NCBI GenBank assembly: GCA_030062745.1
Contig: CP099850.1
Location: 8,251,538 to 8,315,537, forward strand
Source of the DNA: Capitulum mitella
Taxonomy: Eukaryota; Arthropoda; Thecostraca; Pollicipedomorpha; Pollicipedidae
DNA length: 64,000 nucleotides
Direction: 5' to 3'
Within the stretch, counting starts at the first letter, position 1; each line of letters begins with the position of its first letter. Positions 36,011 to 47,639 of the stretch are shown here, one piece after another. Both the position numbers and the translations under genes were made by a program. The notes beneath the pieces are model-generated. The model had not been told where the DNA came from, did no database searches, and was given only the letters and a program-made list of their open reading frames with translations.

Positions 36011-38106
36011 TATCTTTCGTCGGCGCTTTGTGGTTTTGCGCACATTTGGATGTGCGGTATAAATATGTGTGAATCGATACGGAATTTTTGTTTTCTTTCA
36101 CGTGCTGTGCATTGACGGAGCACATGCAGATATTGCCAGCGTCAAGGATGCATTAGGTTTCTGCAAGGCATTTAACCGGGCTTCACGCATAACGTCAGTT
36201 TAGTAACACCTAGGCCACTGGAAATTGATTGGCACGGACGTTCGGAGCATTTGTATTGTTTTGCATAAATATACCCGTCAAGAATTACGAGCAAAAATTG
36301 GGCCTGTTGAGGGAAACTGTGATTTTAAGAAAGCCGACATCATAACATTCTGCTGGTAAGACTCCGCCTTATGAGATGAAATAGTGTGATACGCCTGATA
36401 CGCAGCTAATAAGCATCGGAGCATGCAACTCGAGAACGCCTGTTATGCGTGGTGCACAGCTAATAAGTATCGGATGATGCACTTTGAGAACGCCATTAAT
36501 ACGGTAATAACGCCTGCTGTCACCTGTGTGCTGGTTGCGCTGCAGCTTTTTTTGGCTCACTACTGTCCCAAGCAATCACACAACCTTCAGGAAGTTTGGA
36601 GCGTGCGTGCACTCATCCGTACCATGCTCTGGTGCCTGAATGGCTTTTACGCTGTTGAAGCAAACCAATCAGGTTTGCAAAACGGAACTTTCTTTGCTCT
36701 GTATACATGCTCTGTGCACGGATCACTGTACATCCTTCACAGAAACGCTTCAGAAACTTTGTTCTTGGTTAACGGCCGACTAAATTACGCTGTGGAATGT
36801 TTTTTCCATACCTTTATTTCGTTTCTTTGTGATGCAAAAGTTCATCTTTCCTTTAGATAATGTTCCCGGATTGAAGCGACATGTTACGAGCAACATTTCT
36901 GTACGACGTATACATTTTTCCACAGCTGTTATTTCGAGGGATGCAGGGTTCTTCGACCATTTTTGCCCCAACATTTTTCTGCATTATATGCGTAAGCAAT
37001 GCTGCTGTAATGCACCAAATGCTTGTAATCAAGATTAAAACACACAGAGCATGAGGTCCTTTTTAACGAACGTGATGCATCATCCACGCAAAACACCCGA
37101 CTAAATTGGTAATGTCCTCAAGGCATCGTAGCGCCAACCCACGTAAACGCCTCCGCAGTTCCAAATCTAGTCCTCTGACTGGAGCCACCTGCTTCAGGCG
37201 TGTGGCCCTCTGCCTCCCCGCCCTTGCCCCTGGCGGTAATTCGGCCGGTGGAACGCGGGCTCGGATCGCCCATTAGGGCCTCATTAGGGCGTCGGCAGCG
37301 GTGCTGAGACGGACGGTCCCATGATTAAATCCTGCCGAAAGGGGCCTGAAATAAACACGCGAAGCTGCGGACCCCGGCGCGGTGTTTTCAGGAGCATGCC
37401 GCCCTGATGACATAGCCCGCGGGAGGGGATGGAGCGGATTTGGCCGAATGGCCCCGGGATGAAGGGCGGATTGATGGAATCCGTTGCGTCGCGTGGATGG
37501 TGTTTGACTGGCATTTTCGACTCGTCTGTTACAGGCGCAAAGCATTTTGCTGGCTCAGGGATGTAATCGTAGCATTAAGATGAACTGTGTGAATTGTGAA
37601 TGGGTTACGAGTCTTTTTTGCATTTAGCCGCTAAATCGCCGTCTGCATTACTGTCGCAGAGTGTAGTTAACGTGGTTGTCACACTACAGCGGGCGTACAT
37701 GTGTATGAGCGTGCGTATGCATCACGGCGTGCCGCTGACGGTAGCTGTAACACCAAATGTGATACTAGGCAAAAAATTATCGGGCAAAAAGCATTCGTAT
37801 TTTCTGTTATAGTTCTCGACGCGTATGATTCTGCAGTGTCGGACCACAAGCGTACTGGTCGCAAGACCATTACAGCGTGTCATATTCCATGGCGCCGGCT
37901 GCTCCGAATACGGTGCGGCGAAAATCGCTCGCGTGTGTCTCCACGTCTCATCTTTTTACCATCCTGCTCCAGGAAGATATATCTAACAAACCTCATCAAG
38001 TGTAGCAGCTGTCTGTCTCTGCCTCTCGTTTTCTTGTTGAAGTGGGAGAGGTCGTGCGTGTGAAGCACTACGTGTTGTACATGGCCGTGTCCGTGTGTTT
38101 CCGTTG

Positions 38107-38371
38107 GGGAGTGCTGAGTGCCTTGCAACACTCAGGACCGGGGCACCGTGTTCTGTTGCTGTTCTGGGGTGCCGCGGGGCACTCACCATCGGGACACGTA
38201 TCTCTGTTGCAATTTTGGAGTGCCCTGACAGCCTTGAAGCATTCACGACCGTGGCGTGTTTCTGTTGTACAGTTCTGGAGTGCCCTGAGATATTCACAAC
38301 CGAGGCGTGTTCTGCTGCAGTTCTGGAGTGCCCTGAGGTACTCACGGCCGGGTCGTGTTGTTCTGTTGCAG
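38107..38371 (+). repeat. Minisatellite built from the 3' splice site of the next exon
   Basis: Five tandem units run into the exon. Each ends with a version of the pyrimidine tract and acceptor (CTGTTGCAG-like) followed by TTCTGGAGTGCC, the first 12 nt of the exon at 38372. Acceptor-equivalent positions are 38161 (AG lost), 38212 (AG lost), 38272 (TACAG), 38320 (CTGCAG) and 38371 (real). Spacings are 51, 60, 48 and 51, all multiples of three, and the exon frame is open through the array. The two upstream intact AGs could act as in-frame alternative acceptors adding 16-17-residue FWSAL..LLQ repeats. Confidence 0.85.
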
Positions 38372-38504
38372 TTCTGGAGTGCCTACGTGCCGTGCGGGGC
38401 TCAGTATCTGGACGCCGTACAGATAGCATTAGAGCAGATGGACACGGTGAAGCGCCTGGTGGCCCGGTACCCGGCCTACACGGCCTTCGCCAGGTCTGCC
38501 GCAG
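38372..38504 (+). CDS. Membrane dipeptidase exon: FWSxYxPC segment
   Basis: The exon follows CTGTTGCAG and gives 44 codons plus one base (residues 114-157, with residue 158 split). It opens with FWSAYVPCGAQ, continues with ALEQMDTVKRLVARYP, and ends TAFARSAA. This matches the family block FWSxYxPC..AVxxTLEQxDVxxRxxxxYP that forms the first half of the barrel. The cysteine corresponds to the first disulfide cysteine of vertebrate DPEPs. The chosen donor (GCAG|GTGCGA) is weak after position +3, but it alone gives the phase required by the next exon and a split Glu codon. An earlier GT at 38494 would break phase. Upstream decoy acceptors are discussed in the preceding repeat entry. Confidence 0.93.
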
Positions 38505-40829
38505 GTGCGATATCGCCACCTGATTCCCGCCCCTAATGGCCTTGCCTGGCGCCGCACGAGGTCTTTTACGGCCTTTATGTTCACCACCAAACTGTAATTG
38601 GCAGACGCCATTGACTGAAAATGGCGTTGTGTGGTCAGACGTCTGTGGGTCTGCATTTTTGATTGCTTTCATTCATGAAACATTTTTTTTTATTCTTTCA
38701 TTCATTCGTTGTCTGCATTCATGAACCGGCACCCCCCGGCCGTTGCGAATAACGTTCTTCACGAGTTTTGCTCCTGCTGTCAGTCAGAAGCTTGAGGGTA
38801 TTCGATACTTAAGGCTGTTTGTTTTATGCAACGCTTGCAGCGTAACGGTAAGTCCCAGCAAAGTTCGAGAGGGTGGGATTGGGGGGTTAGACAAAAGACG
38901 CAATGATTTTGTTGAACGTCCATTGTTTGAAAGGCGCCATTTTCTGGTAAGACCGGGCTGACAGCATCCATTTCTTTTGGTCTTGGAACCAAGTTTGATG
39001 AAAAGCGGCCTTTTGCCGGACACAAACGGAGCTTTAACATGCTTTCGTATAGTCTAATTCCGCTGTCGTGCTCCGTGTTACGTAACCCGACATGTGGAGA
39101 ATTAACAGTAGACTGGTTAACTGGAGACCCGATCCATCCAGCCGACATTTAGACATGCTGCTGACGATGGACAGTTTTGCAAATTCTTCTGTTGATCGTG
39201 TGGGCAAGGACAAGCATGGAACCACATCCCAATCATTACTGTTACCTGGATAAATTCCATGTCCGTTATTTTCAGACATTTCGAAAAGGCCCAATACTTT
39301 ATTGTTCATTATTATTGGTGCTGCATTTGCAGCACCGAAAGCGCAGGTGTTTCAGCCCTTTCGGAGGCTTAAGTTGCAAGTAAGCATTGCCGATGACCAC
39401 GTGACAAGATGCATACTCCCATTTCTTAGTTAAAAATGTTGAGTTTTCCCTTTTTTCTGTCTGAACACATCAACTTTCGTTGATAGCAAGGCAGCACAAA
39501 ACCATTCATTGTCTTGTTTTCTGCTTGAACACATCAGCGCTCGTTGATACCAAGGCAGCATCGGAACTTTTTGCTATGCCCGTAGGCAGGGCCGCAGGGC
39601 AGTGCCGTCGGCCATGCAGTTGGAAACTTGTCTTACCGTGGGATATTTACAGGAGGACGCCCATGACGCGCCTACCTTTAGTCACGAATCAGACCGATCG
39701 GCCCTAGTCACAGGCCTTCATGTTAACCGGCGCCTGCACGGCAGCGAATCTGCAGCACCGGCTTTTTTGTTTGATCTGAATGTTTTGCTAAACTGGAAGG
39801 TTGTTTTGTAGATTGTTTTGTAGGTTGTTTGGGACCTGTGTCTGTCGTAGCTGAGCTCCTAGCAGGGGCTTAAAAGAGCTCCACATGTATGTTTGCGTGA
39901 CGCAAAATATAACTTCTGCTCATGCTTCCTTGATCCTGAAGCATTTAACAAGTAAAGCAGCCAATCCTTTTCAATGAATGCGGTGACTGTTGCTGCCGAC
40001 CAATAACGATACGATGCAGTAAAAGCAGACTCGGATATTGAGTTATTTGTTTGAGTTAAGGCTTAAGGTTTGGGTCCATTTGATTTTGAAGAAGGTCTGC
40101 TGACTTGGTCCGCGCCAAATTCTGAGTGATTGAAATGCCATTTGGGAGAATGAATCGAGCTTTGGTGAAAGTTCAGCGCAAATTGAGCTAAACCCGGATT
40201 TGATTTGCATTGAACACTTGCGAAATGGCTCATCGACCGTAACCAGTGATAAACGGGACCCGAAATTATGGTTTTAAAAAGGAAACGCCGAAAGCCCGCG
40301 CGAATCGTGTTCTAGTCATGTATGGTATTAAATCGTTGGCGTCCGCTCCGAACTAGCAAATTTTGCAAGGACCGTATTACTTTGGCTGCACTCTTACAAA
40401 TACCTGAGGCGGATCCAGGACTTCGCCTGGGTGGGGGGAGGGGGGGACGGTGGTCAGCGCGGGCTCCCCTCCCGCCCCCCATTTTTTCTCTTCAGACATG
40501 AAAAAGCGGGGCTCCGCACAGGTGCAAGGGAAATATTTCATATAATTTTGAGTTTTTTATCATACAAAGTAACCGCAAAAATTCAAACTTGTCGCCCCTT
40601 TCTGAAGTAAATTTGCATTTTGTTGCCGTACAAAGTGGCAAAAATGCTACAAAAACGGCGTGACTTTAGGTGGCTACGTCCCTTCCGCTGCCTGAAATCC
40701 CGTGTCCTTATATGACAGTTTTTAGATACTTGACCAGGAACGGTCCAAGAGCCTCTCTGCCCCTTGTAGTTTCGGGAGGCTTTTGCCAACTTACGCTAGC
40801 TTAGGTTAGGTTCTCTCTGGCATTTACAG

Positions 40830-42345
40830 GGGTACTTTTGGTGGTCTCGTGCCGTCTGCCGTGTCTGGGTCTTATAGTGCTCTCAGGTTCCTTTTACAGT
40901 TGCACTGTCCCTTGGGGCGTCTCAGGCCTTGGCAGTTTCAGGAACACCTCGAACAGTTTCAGGGACCTATCTGGTAGCTTCATGGACGCTTTGGCCGTCT
41001 CTTGGTCCCTACTGTCTTCTGTGGGACATTTTTAGTGTCAAGAAGCCTCTCAGGCAGTAACAAAGGCCCTCTCTAAGTCTCTGTCTGCCGAAACAGAGGC
41101 GCGTTTGGCAGTCCCTGGGTCCTTTGGCCGTTTCAGGAGCTGTCTGGACGTCTCATGGTTAAGGAATTTCAGGGGTCGCTCTGGTCGTCTCAGGGGATCC
41201 TATTATTACAGAATGCTAGTTGCCGTCTCAGAGGCCCCTCTCAAGCAGTCTCAGTGGACCCCCCCCCTCTTTCTCAGGGTAAGGTGTTTGCCGCCTTAGG
41301 AGCCATCTGGCAGTTATAAAAGACCTTTTAGCAATCTCAGGGCACCTGTGTTATGTCATGGTCACATGGTGTCAGTAGTGTCAACGCCTCCGGTGGTTCC
41401 AATGGCAGTATCAGGGGCCTTCCTCCGTTACATGGGGTTATATCTGGCAGTTTTAGGGCCCCTCTAACCGTATCGGAGGCCCAACTGGCAGTCTCAGGGG
41501 ACATTTTCCATTTCATGAGCACGTCTAACATATTAGGGGGCCCTCAGACCGTCCGGGGCCCCCATGCCGTCTTGAAGCCCTTTTATCGTCTGCCTCGCAC
41601 GTATCCCTCTAACCTTTTTTGACGATCCCAGGGGTCATGTGCCATGTAGGACCCCATGTTGCCACCTCAGGACCCATCTGACCTTTCCGGAGCCTCCTCA
41701 CTGCATCAGGAGCCCCTCAAGTTTTCAAAAAGACCTGTGTAATCCATCTGGGACCTCCCTTGAGGTTGAGAAACTCATCAATGAATCCCCATTCAAGGGG
41801 CCCCTCTGGCTGGCCAGGGGTTATGCTGTCCCTGCTTAGGCGCCTCATTAAGGTCTTGCCGTCACAGGGGCCCCTCTGGCTCTTTTGGCCGTCTAATGGG
41901 CCCTTTGCCGTGCTGGGCCCCTCTTGAGGTCTTAGAACCCCTTGGAGAGTTTCAGAGGCCCTTCAGTCTATCGTGAGGGTCATCTTGCCGTCTCACCGTC
42001 TCATTGACCTTCCCGGAAGCCCTCTGACTGCATCAGGGACCTTCAGGTTTTCACGCAGGTCCGCGAGGCCCAGTCGGGATCCTTACGACATTCCAGGGAC
42101 CTGTATGCCGTCCTAGGGACTAGTCACCATCTTTGTCTTCTCAGTGGCCCTGTGACCCTCCTTGCGGTCTCAAGGGGCACCTGGCGTGTTGGAACCCTTT
42201 TGCGGTCTCAGGGGCCCTTTCGGAGTTTCAGGGGCCCTTCGATCCGTCTCAGGGAGCATCGAACCCTCCCGGAGGCCCCCTTGACTGCATCAAGAGCCCG
42301 TCAGGTTTTCACAGAGACCCCATGAAGCTCATACGGGGCCTCTTC
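40830..42345 (+). repeat. Long degenerate minisatellite
   Basis: About 1.5 kb is made of irregular, strongly diverged units of roughly 25-35 bp built on variants of GCCGTCTCAGGGGCCCCTCTGG. Units such as TCTCAGGGGCC, TTTCAGGGGCC and TGCATCAGGAGCC recur throughout. It is an ancient array with no coding potential. Confidence 0.75.
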
Positions 42346-42539
42346 GAGGCCGCTTTTAAGTCTAGGCCTCAGGCGGTGGGGTGACCAAGCGGGGTGGAGG
42401 GGAGGGAGATGGGGCGATCACCCTCGGTCCTTGGATTCGCCCCTGACAAGTCCGTTTCCGCAACAACTCAGATGTTGAAATCAGTTCAGGATAATCCATG
42501 TTGGCGTTGGTTGTCGGACCGCAGTAAACGCCGATGATC

Positions 42540-43010
42540 GGCGACGTCACTTCCGCTTCCGGTCCCCCCGCCCACTCAGGAGACAGACGGCGCTGTGTTG
42601 TCTCGGCGACCTGTAGCACTGCCCCCCCCACCCCGACTCTGCTGGGCGTGCTGTGTCACAGCCAAGCTCTCGTGTCGATGTCGGCGGCGTTCAGTTTCGC
42701 TTCCGCCCCCCGAATCCCGGCGGAGCGTCGGCAGTCCAGTCGAGGCGCTGTCGGCTCCGTGTCCGGGCCGGGCCGGGCCGGATATAATCGGTCTCCGTGC
42801 GCCGGCGGCCCGCCGGAACGCCCGGCTTCCGGCGAATCTCTTAATTCCCGAGCGACAGTTTGCTGGTCGGCTTTCCCGCCGCCCGGCCGCTGGACGGTTG
42901 AGGACGGTCCGGCCGGTTGAGGTTGAGGCGGTTGAGGCTGACCTGCCCGACCTCTGGGCCGTGGAGACCAGCCCAGCCGGCCAACGGAAGACGGCATCGC
43001 GCCCGGGACG
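42540..43010. other. CpG-rich island inside intron
   Basis: GC-rich sequence with a GGGCC tandem (about 42760-42780) followed by GATATAATCGG, and a short GGTTGAGGTTGAGGCGGTTGAGG run (42915-42938). Overlapping frames of 180-194 codons are open on both strands without a recognised domain. An internal promoter is possible but unproven. Confidence 0.4.
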
Positions 43011-43335
43011 AGGCAGCATTCCTGAAACGAGGCCAGCAGCTGTGCCTGATCGGCCATGTGAGCCCACATGCCTCTTGACCCGGATTCCCATAGTGCGGCC
43101 GGGATGGGATCGTTTAATCTGGATCTGTCCACGAGAGCTGTGTTTGAGTCCCACATGCTGTGCCGGTAACCCGCGTTGATCCCGCTGTTATCAGATGTGT
43201 CAAAATGCAAAGGGGGCTTCAGCCCATAATCGACCTTTATGATGGGCGTCAGGGTGACGCGTTAGCCGTCTAGACTGATCAAACAAGGATGGCTTACCTT
43301 TAAGTTTGCAACTACAAGACACCTCCTGGTACCTC

Positions 43336-43362
43336 TGCGCCCACAGCGTCGCTGTGGGCGCA
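43336..43362. repeat. Near-perfect 27-nt palindrome
   Basis: TGCGCCCACAGCG and CGCTGTGGGCGCA pair as a 13-bp stem around a single T. As RNA the single-base loop would require opening two pairs. Nothing nearby explains it. Confidence 0.8.
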
Positions 43363-44260
43363 TAGGTTGACAAATCACTGTTTGTCGTGTTCTTTGCCGT
43401 GAGCAGAAACATAGCAAGCAGGAGTGCGAGAGGCGCGCATAAATGTCGCATGCATTTCTGCTGTACGCTGTCATACCCGATGGCCTCCGAAAGCGTTTCT
43501 GTATTTGCGCCGAATATTATGACTAAGTGCACCCAAACTGCCCCTCTGTCAACATTTTATGTTGACAGTAGACACTTGAAAGTAGAAACATTTTATATGA
43601 GCACTCAGACTTCAGAGATGGCGAGAGTTCCTGGGGTGATAGGAGTCTGGACTCAGCTTTCAGATATTTTGGCATTAAACCGCTGGCAGCGGCTGAAAAG
43701 ATTCGGTCTGAAATCCTTGTCAGATACCCCGTAATTTTCGGCGTGGCGCCGGTTATCGGAGACCGAAAAGGATGCTAACCCTCATTTTGTCAGGACAGGC
43801 CTGTGGTAGATACAAAAACAGATGCTGCTGGACAGAGCCGTTTTGCCTCCAGACGATCGTCAACAGTGAGGATGGACTTCGACTTGGACATGTGTGATTC
43901 TTTGTCGCGGACTGCGAGGACTTGCATTGAACCTTATTGGACTTTTGTCACGTTGTTGTCGGCTATTTTCTCGGCGTCTTCTGCTCGTTTTATGGATTCT
44001 GCCTGGTTATTGAGTTATTTAACGACGCTGTTTACAGCCAGGATCGTTTCGAGTCGCAGTTTTCACGCCGTCCGTCGCGGGGGACGACGAAATGTTGCTA
44101 TTGCCCGCACTCGAAGTGAGGACCGTTTGGTGGTGGGGCGTGCATGGTAACCACTGTTTCATGGATCCTGCTGGGCATTGTTTCACCGTTGAATAATGTG
44201 CCGATTTGTGGCCGAGGCGGTGCGAGCTGACCGGGATGTGATGGGCCGTTCTGCCCGCAG

Positions 44261-44411
44261 AGGTCGTGGAGATCCACGGCGGCGGCCGACTGGCCAGCCT
44301 GCTCGGCGTGGAGGGCGGCCACGCCATCGCCAGCAGCCTGCCCGTGCTGCGCAGCCTGCACGCCCTCGGCGCCCGCTACCTGACCCTCACGCACACCTGC
44401 AACACGCCCTG
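44261..44411 (+). CDS. Membrane dipeptidase exon: bridging Glu and substrate His
   Basis: The exon follows CTGCCCGCAG, ends at CCCTG|GTCAGT, and gives two bases, 49 codons and two bases. The first two bases complete a Glu codon split with the previous exon. [13 protein letters not shown] (residues 168-180) contains Glu175, equivalent to the zinc-bridging Glu141 of human DPEP1. [11 protein letters not shown] (197-207) contains His202, equivalent to substrate-binding His168. The final TG joins the G of the next exon to form the conserved Trp208 of TPW. Phase is consistent on both sides. Third positions are almost all G or C, unlike the flanking introns. Confidence 0.96.
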
Positions 44412-45511
44412 GTCAGTCACCGACCGCGCGACCGGTGGGGGGGGGGGGGCTGACGGCAGCCGCTGAGGCTGGACGGAGGCCGTGTCTCGGCCGCTGAGAC
44501 TGGACGGAGGCCGTGTCTCGGCCGCTGAGACCGGTCGCCGGCGATCGATCTCGCGCCGTTATTGGCCGCCGCGAGGGCGCACCGCTCTGATGGGATACCG
44601 CCGTGACGGCCGGCGTCGCTGTGACCTGAGCGTGGCCGTGGCCGGTCCCGCCGTCGGCCCGCGCGGTCCGGGCAGGAAGGGGGTGTGGCGGGAGGCGCGT
44701 GCCCGGGTGCCCGGTTCGGGGAGCTCACACAGCTCGGCTCACGTCGTGGCGACTTGTCTGTCGCCTGGTCTGGTGTTGTGACGTCATGGATGTTTCCGGC
44801 CGTGAACTGGGTTGTCTGCGTTTAGTCACTCCATCGGCATTGGTCTTCTGTTGATGTCACGTTCCGGTGACTGCTATTTTGCCGCGGTTACGCATGTTCG
44901 TATTCGGTTGCGCTTTCATGCCATTAGATCGTGCGGGTTTACGTTATGTAGCGTGACATTTATCCGAGTTGCGAAATCAAAACCCGTTCAGGTGTTGTGC
45001 TGTTTGATTCCGTTGTCTGGCGTTACCTGACCTGTGACGTGAGCGGTGTAGCCCCTCGATGCAGAACAGTAAGCCGTGAAGCTTGGCGGCGATTCCGGTG
45101 GAGGACTGCGCTGCTTTTCGGCCGATTGACGCTGAGTTGGCGGTTTCTCGGAAGGGAAAGGATGAGCGAATTAAGGGAGAGGATAATGCGATCGAGATGA
45201 ATGCGTTGGTTCGTTGCGGTTCGTCGGTGGTTGGGACCTCCTTATGAGCAGTTGGAGATGGAATTTTATTGAAAGGGACTGTTCAGAAGTCATCACACTC
45301 TCGGATCACACTGTCGTCTGTCCGTCAACCAAGGCGCACGTTTCTCTTACGTCGTGTACCACAAGCAAGCGTCAAGCAACAAAATGATTTCTGCAGTAAC
45401 CCTGTCTTTGCGAACAACACTATAAGAGTTGATGGCAATTCTCGCAATGACCGTCAGTATACAATTCACTAATGGTCTGGTGCGTGCATTCATAACGTGG
45501 TTTTGTTGCAG
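44412..45511 (+). other. Dipeptidase intron (1.1 kb) with short tandem repeat
   Basis: A 12-G run at 44436-44448 is followed by just over two copies of a 31-bp unit (CTGAGRCTGGACGGAGGCCG core, 44460-44530) and GC-rich DNA to about 44730. The rest is unremarkable. Confidence 0.75.
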
Positions 45512-45569
45512 GTCAGAGTACTCAGATGTTCCAGTACTGGCGCAAAGAGGTCTCACAGAAATTGGAGAG
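45512..45569 (+). CDS. Membrane dipeptidase micro-exon
   Basis: This 58-nt exon follows TTTTGTTGCAG and ends at GAG|GTGAGG. One base completes Trp208 and 19 codons follow (residues 209-227): SEYSDVPVLAQRGLTEIGE. The family has a variable linker here that ends GLTxFGxxVVxEMNRLG. GLTEIGE plus the [10 protein letters not shown] of the next exon reproduces that block exactly, which is the main evidence for so small an exon. Its phases (one base in, zero out) fit both neighbours. The linker replaces the usual W-A-D with W-S-E. Confidence 0.88.
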
Positions 45570-47639
45570 GTGAGGGGAGTTGTAGGTCCTCCTTCGGCCT
45601 AGCGGTCGTTACTGTTGTTTTCTTCATGTACTTTGTAGACGAGATTCTACTCATGGTCCCCAGCCAAGAGTTGATTCATATTCTGCGTCGTTGTCTGGCA
45701 CAACTGATTATGCTCCCTCTACATCTTCCTTTGACATGCATGTCGGATTTTGGCACGGTAATGTAGAAAGCACACTGTTGCAACACAAATGAGAAAGTGT
45801 CCATCGGTGATGGCCTTACATGTTAAACCTGCCTCCCGTCAATTTTTTTTGTTCAAACCAAGATAGACGGGAAAGGACAGATTTATTTAATTGAAAATTA
45901 CTTACAGATGTCATTTTGATGTCCATTTGATTGCTTACCCCAAAGTCGCATAAATATGATGTGTGTTATCGAACAGCGGTAAGTTGTGGGCCATGAGTGA
46001 CATTTGCAGCCGTCAGCTAACCGTGGGTCGTTTGCAATAAATCTGACACGCGACCGTCGCCGCGTCGTGATTTCTCGCTGACATGCCATCAAGAAAGAGG
46101 TCATAGGTCAGTGACGTGGCAAGATATTGGCATCCAATATTTAGGGTTATGTAAAACCCTTCAAAACTCATCTATGCAGAATTTCAGAGCTGCCGAATCA
46201 GTCGTTTTGGCGGCGACGTGGTAAAAGCCGGAGGTACCAACCTCCGCCTATAGTGGCGAGGGTTAGCGCACGGTGCATAAGTAAGGAAAGTCGGCAATGT
46301 CTGGATCGTAGACATTGGCGTGAAACGTTTCCAACTTAGATGGCCATTTTGAAGTTTTTGCGCGGCAGAGGAGGACGTTGAAAAAAAGAAAACTCGTAGT
46401 TTGCGGTCACTGCCATATCTGCCTAGTAGTGTGCACGGGGCTGCACCTCCCGTTATTGTGTAGCCTGGATGGCAATTTATTTTTGTAGTAAAAGACCGGT
46501 CTAATATTAATCCTGTGCAGATGACAAACTCCCTTAAAACGGCTAAATTGTGGCGCAAACGCTGTTCATTCCTTGCTTACGTGGCTAAAAGATTTATGTT
46601 TGGTCCCGATGTAAGATTGTCTCACGAAAGTTTGCTTTAGTTTTGCCGAACAGCTAATGCTCTTTTCCATTTCTTACGAGTGTGTTCCATTTTCCTTCCA
46701 CTCATCTCTGTTGCAGCGTTGGTAATGGGGAAAAGATCAGCCGAAGCTGTCCGGGATTCAGAACAGCCAACGAAAGCCGGGGGAGAGCGCAGGGGCAAAT
46801 GTGATAAAGAGAGGGAATGCAAAGCGGGTGTGAAAGGAAATCAGGGGGACTGGACACTGGAGAAAGAAAGAGAAAAGATGGAGAGTGCAAAAGAGAGGGA
46901 GAGGGAGAGAGGTAGAGTGCCAAGAAGATCGCGTAGTGAAAGGACAAAATAACCTTATGTAAGGAGATAAAGAGGGGAATGGAGAAGGTCGATTTGAAGA
47001 TTCAGAGATAAATGTATTCGTAAAGGCACAGATATGTTGCCGTGTGAAGGAGTTCCAAACATGGATCGATGGATATCTAGGAAAATATACAAGCGGACGG
47101 ATGCATGTGTTAAAAGGTGGAGTGATCGATAGACGGACATGTTAATAAATACACGGGCAAAGAAATGCAAGCACTCACAGCTGTGTACGTAATTGTTGCG
47201 GGAAATGCGCATGGATATAGAAATTGTGGCTAGCAGATACGTGAGTTGAACGATGGACAATAAAAATATATGAATGCAAATACTTGAGGAGCAGGTGACG
47301 AATTGCTGGGTGCATGCTCTTTAGCTATAGGTGACAGCTGACCGATAGAGTGACTGGCGTTTAGGCAGATCCTTTGGAGGACACGGATGGACAGACTGGT
47401 GAGTGCATAGTCAGTGAATCAATCAAGAAACAAACGCGCAAGGGACTGACAGCTCCGAAGCGTGATGAGCAGGCGGCAGGCGGCCAGGACAGAAACCCTG
47501 CCCGTTGTCGCCATATCGATGGGCCGGCCGGACCGGACGCCGGCCCTCTCATTTGGCTGATGGCGCCCGGAGCACGGGCATAAATCTGTCGCGGCCTATC
47601 CCATAAATAGCCATCAGGCGGCCAGGGCGCGCCGCCCGG

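Larger units (their letters stand above)
38505..44260 (+). other. Dipeptidase intron (5.8 kb)
   Basis: The intron contains the degenerate GGCCCCTCT minisatellite (40830-42345), a GC island (42540-43010) and a near-perfect 27-nt palindrome (43336-43362). At 40405-40480 there is a GCGGATCCAGG plus G-rich dispersed signature. The remainder shows nothing recognisable. Confidence 0.75.

Noticed and set aside
34347-36123. Many 100-178-residue frames in the large GC island
   Set aside because: Frames overlap on both strands with Arg/Ala/Pro-rich low complexity and no recognisable domain, as expected where stop codons are rare.
38372-38493. Alternative donor GTCTGC at 38494 for this exon
   Set aside because: It would leave two bases of a codon, incompatible with the two leading bases of the 44261 exon, and would delete the conserved SAAE segment.
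38042-38536. A 164-residue stand-alone gene spanning the splice-site minisatellite
   Set aside because: The frame's 3' part is the dipeptidase exon and its 5' part is the duplicated splice-site repeat; there is no separate gene context.
42576-43210. Overlapping 184-194-residue frames in the 42.5-43 kb island
   Set aside because: Three mutually exclusive frames of similar length and no motif; composition explains them.
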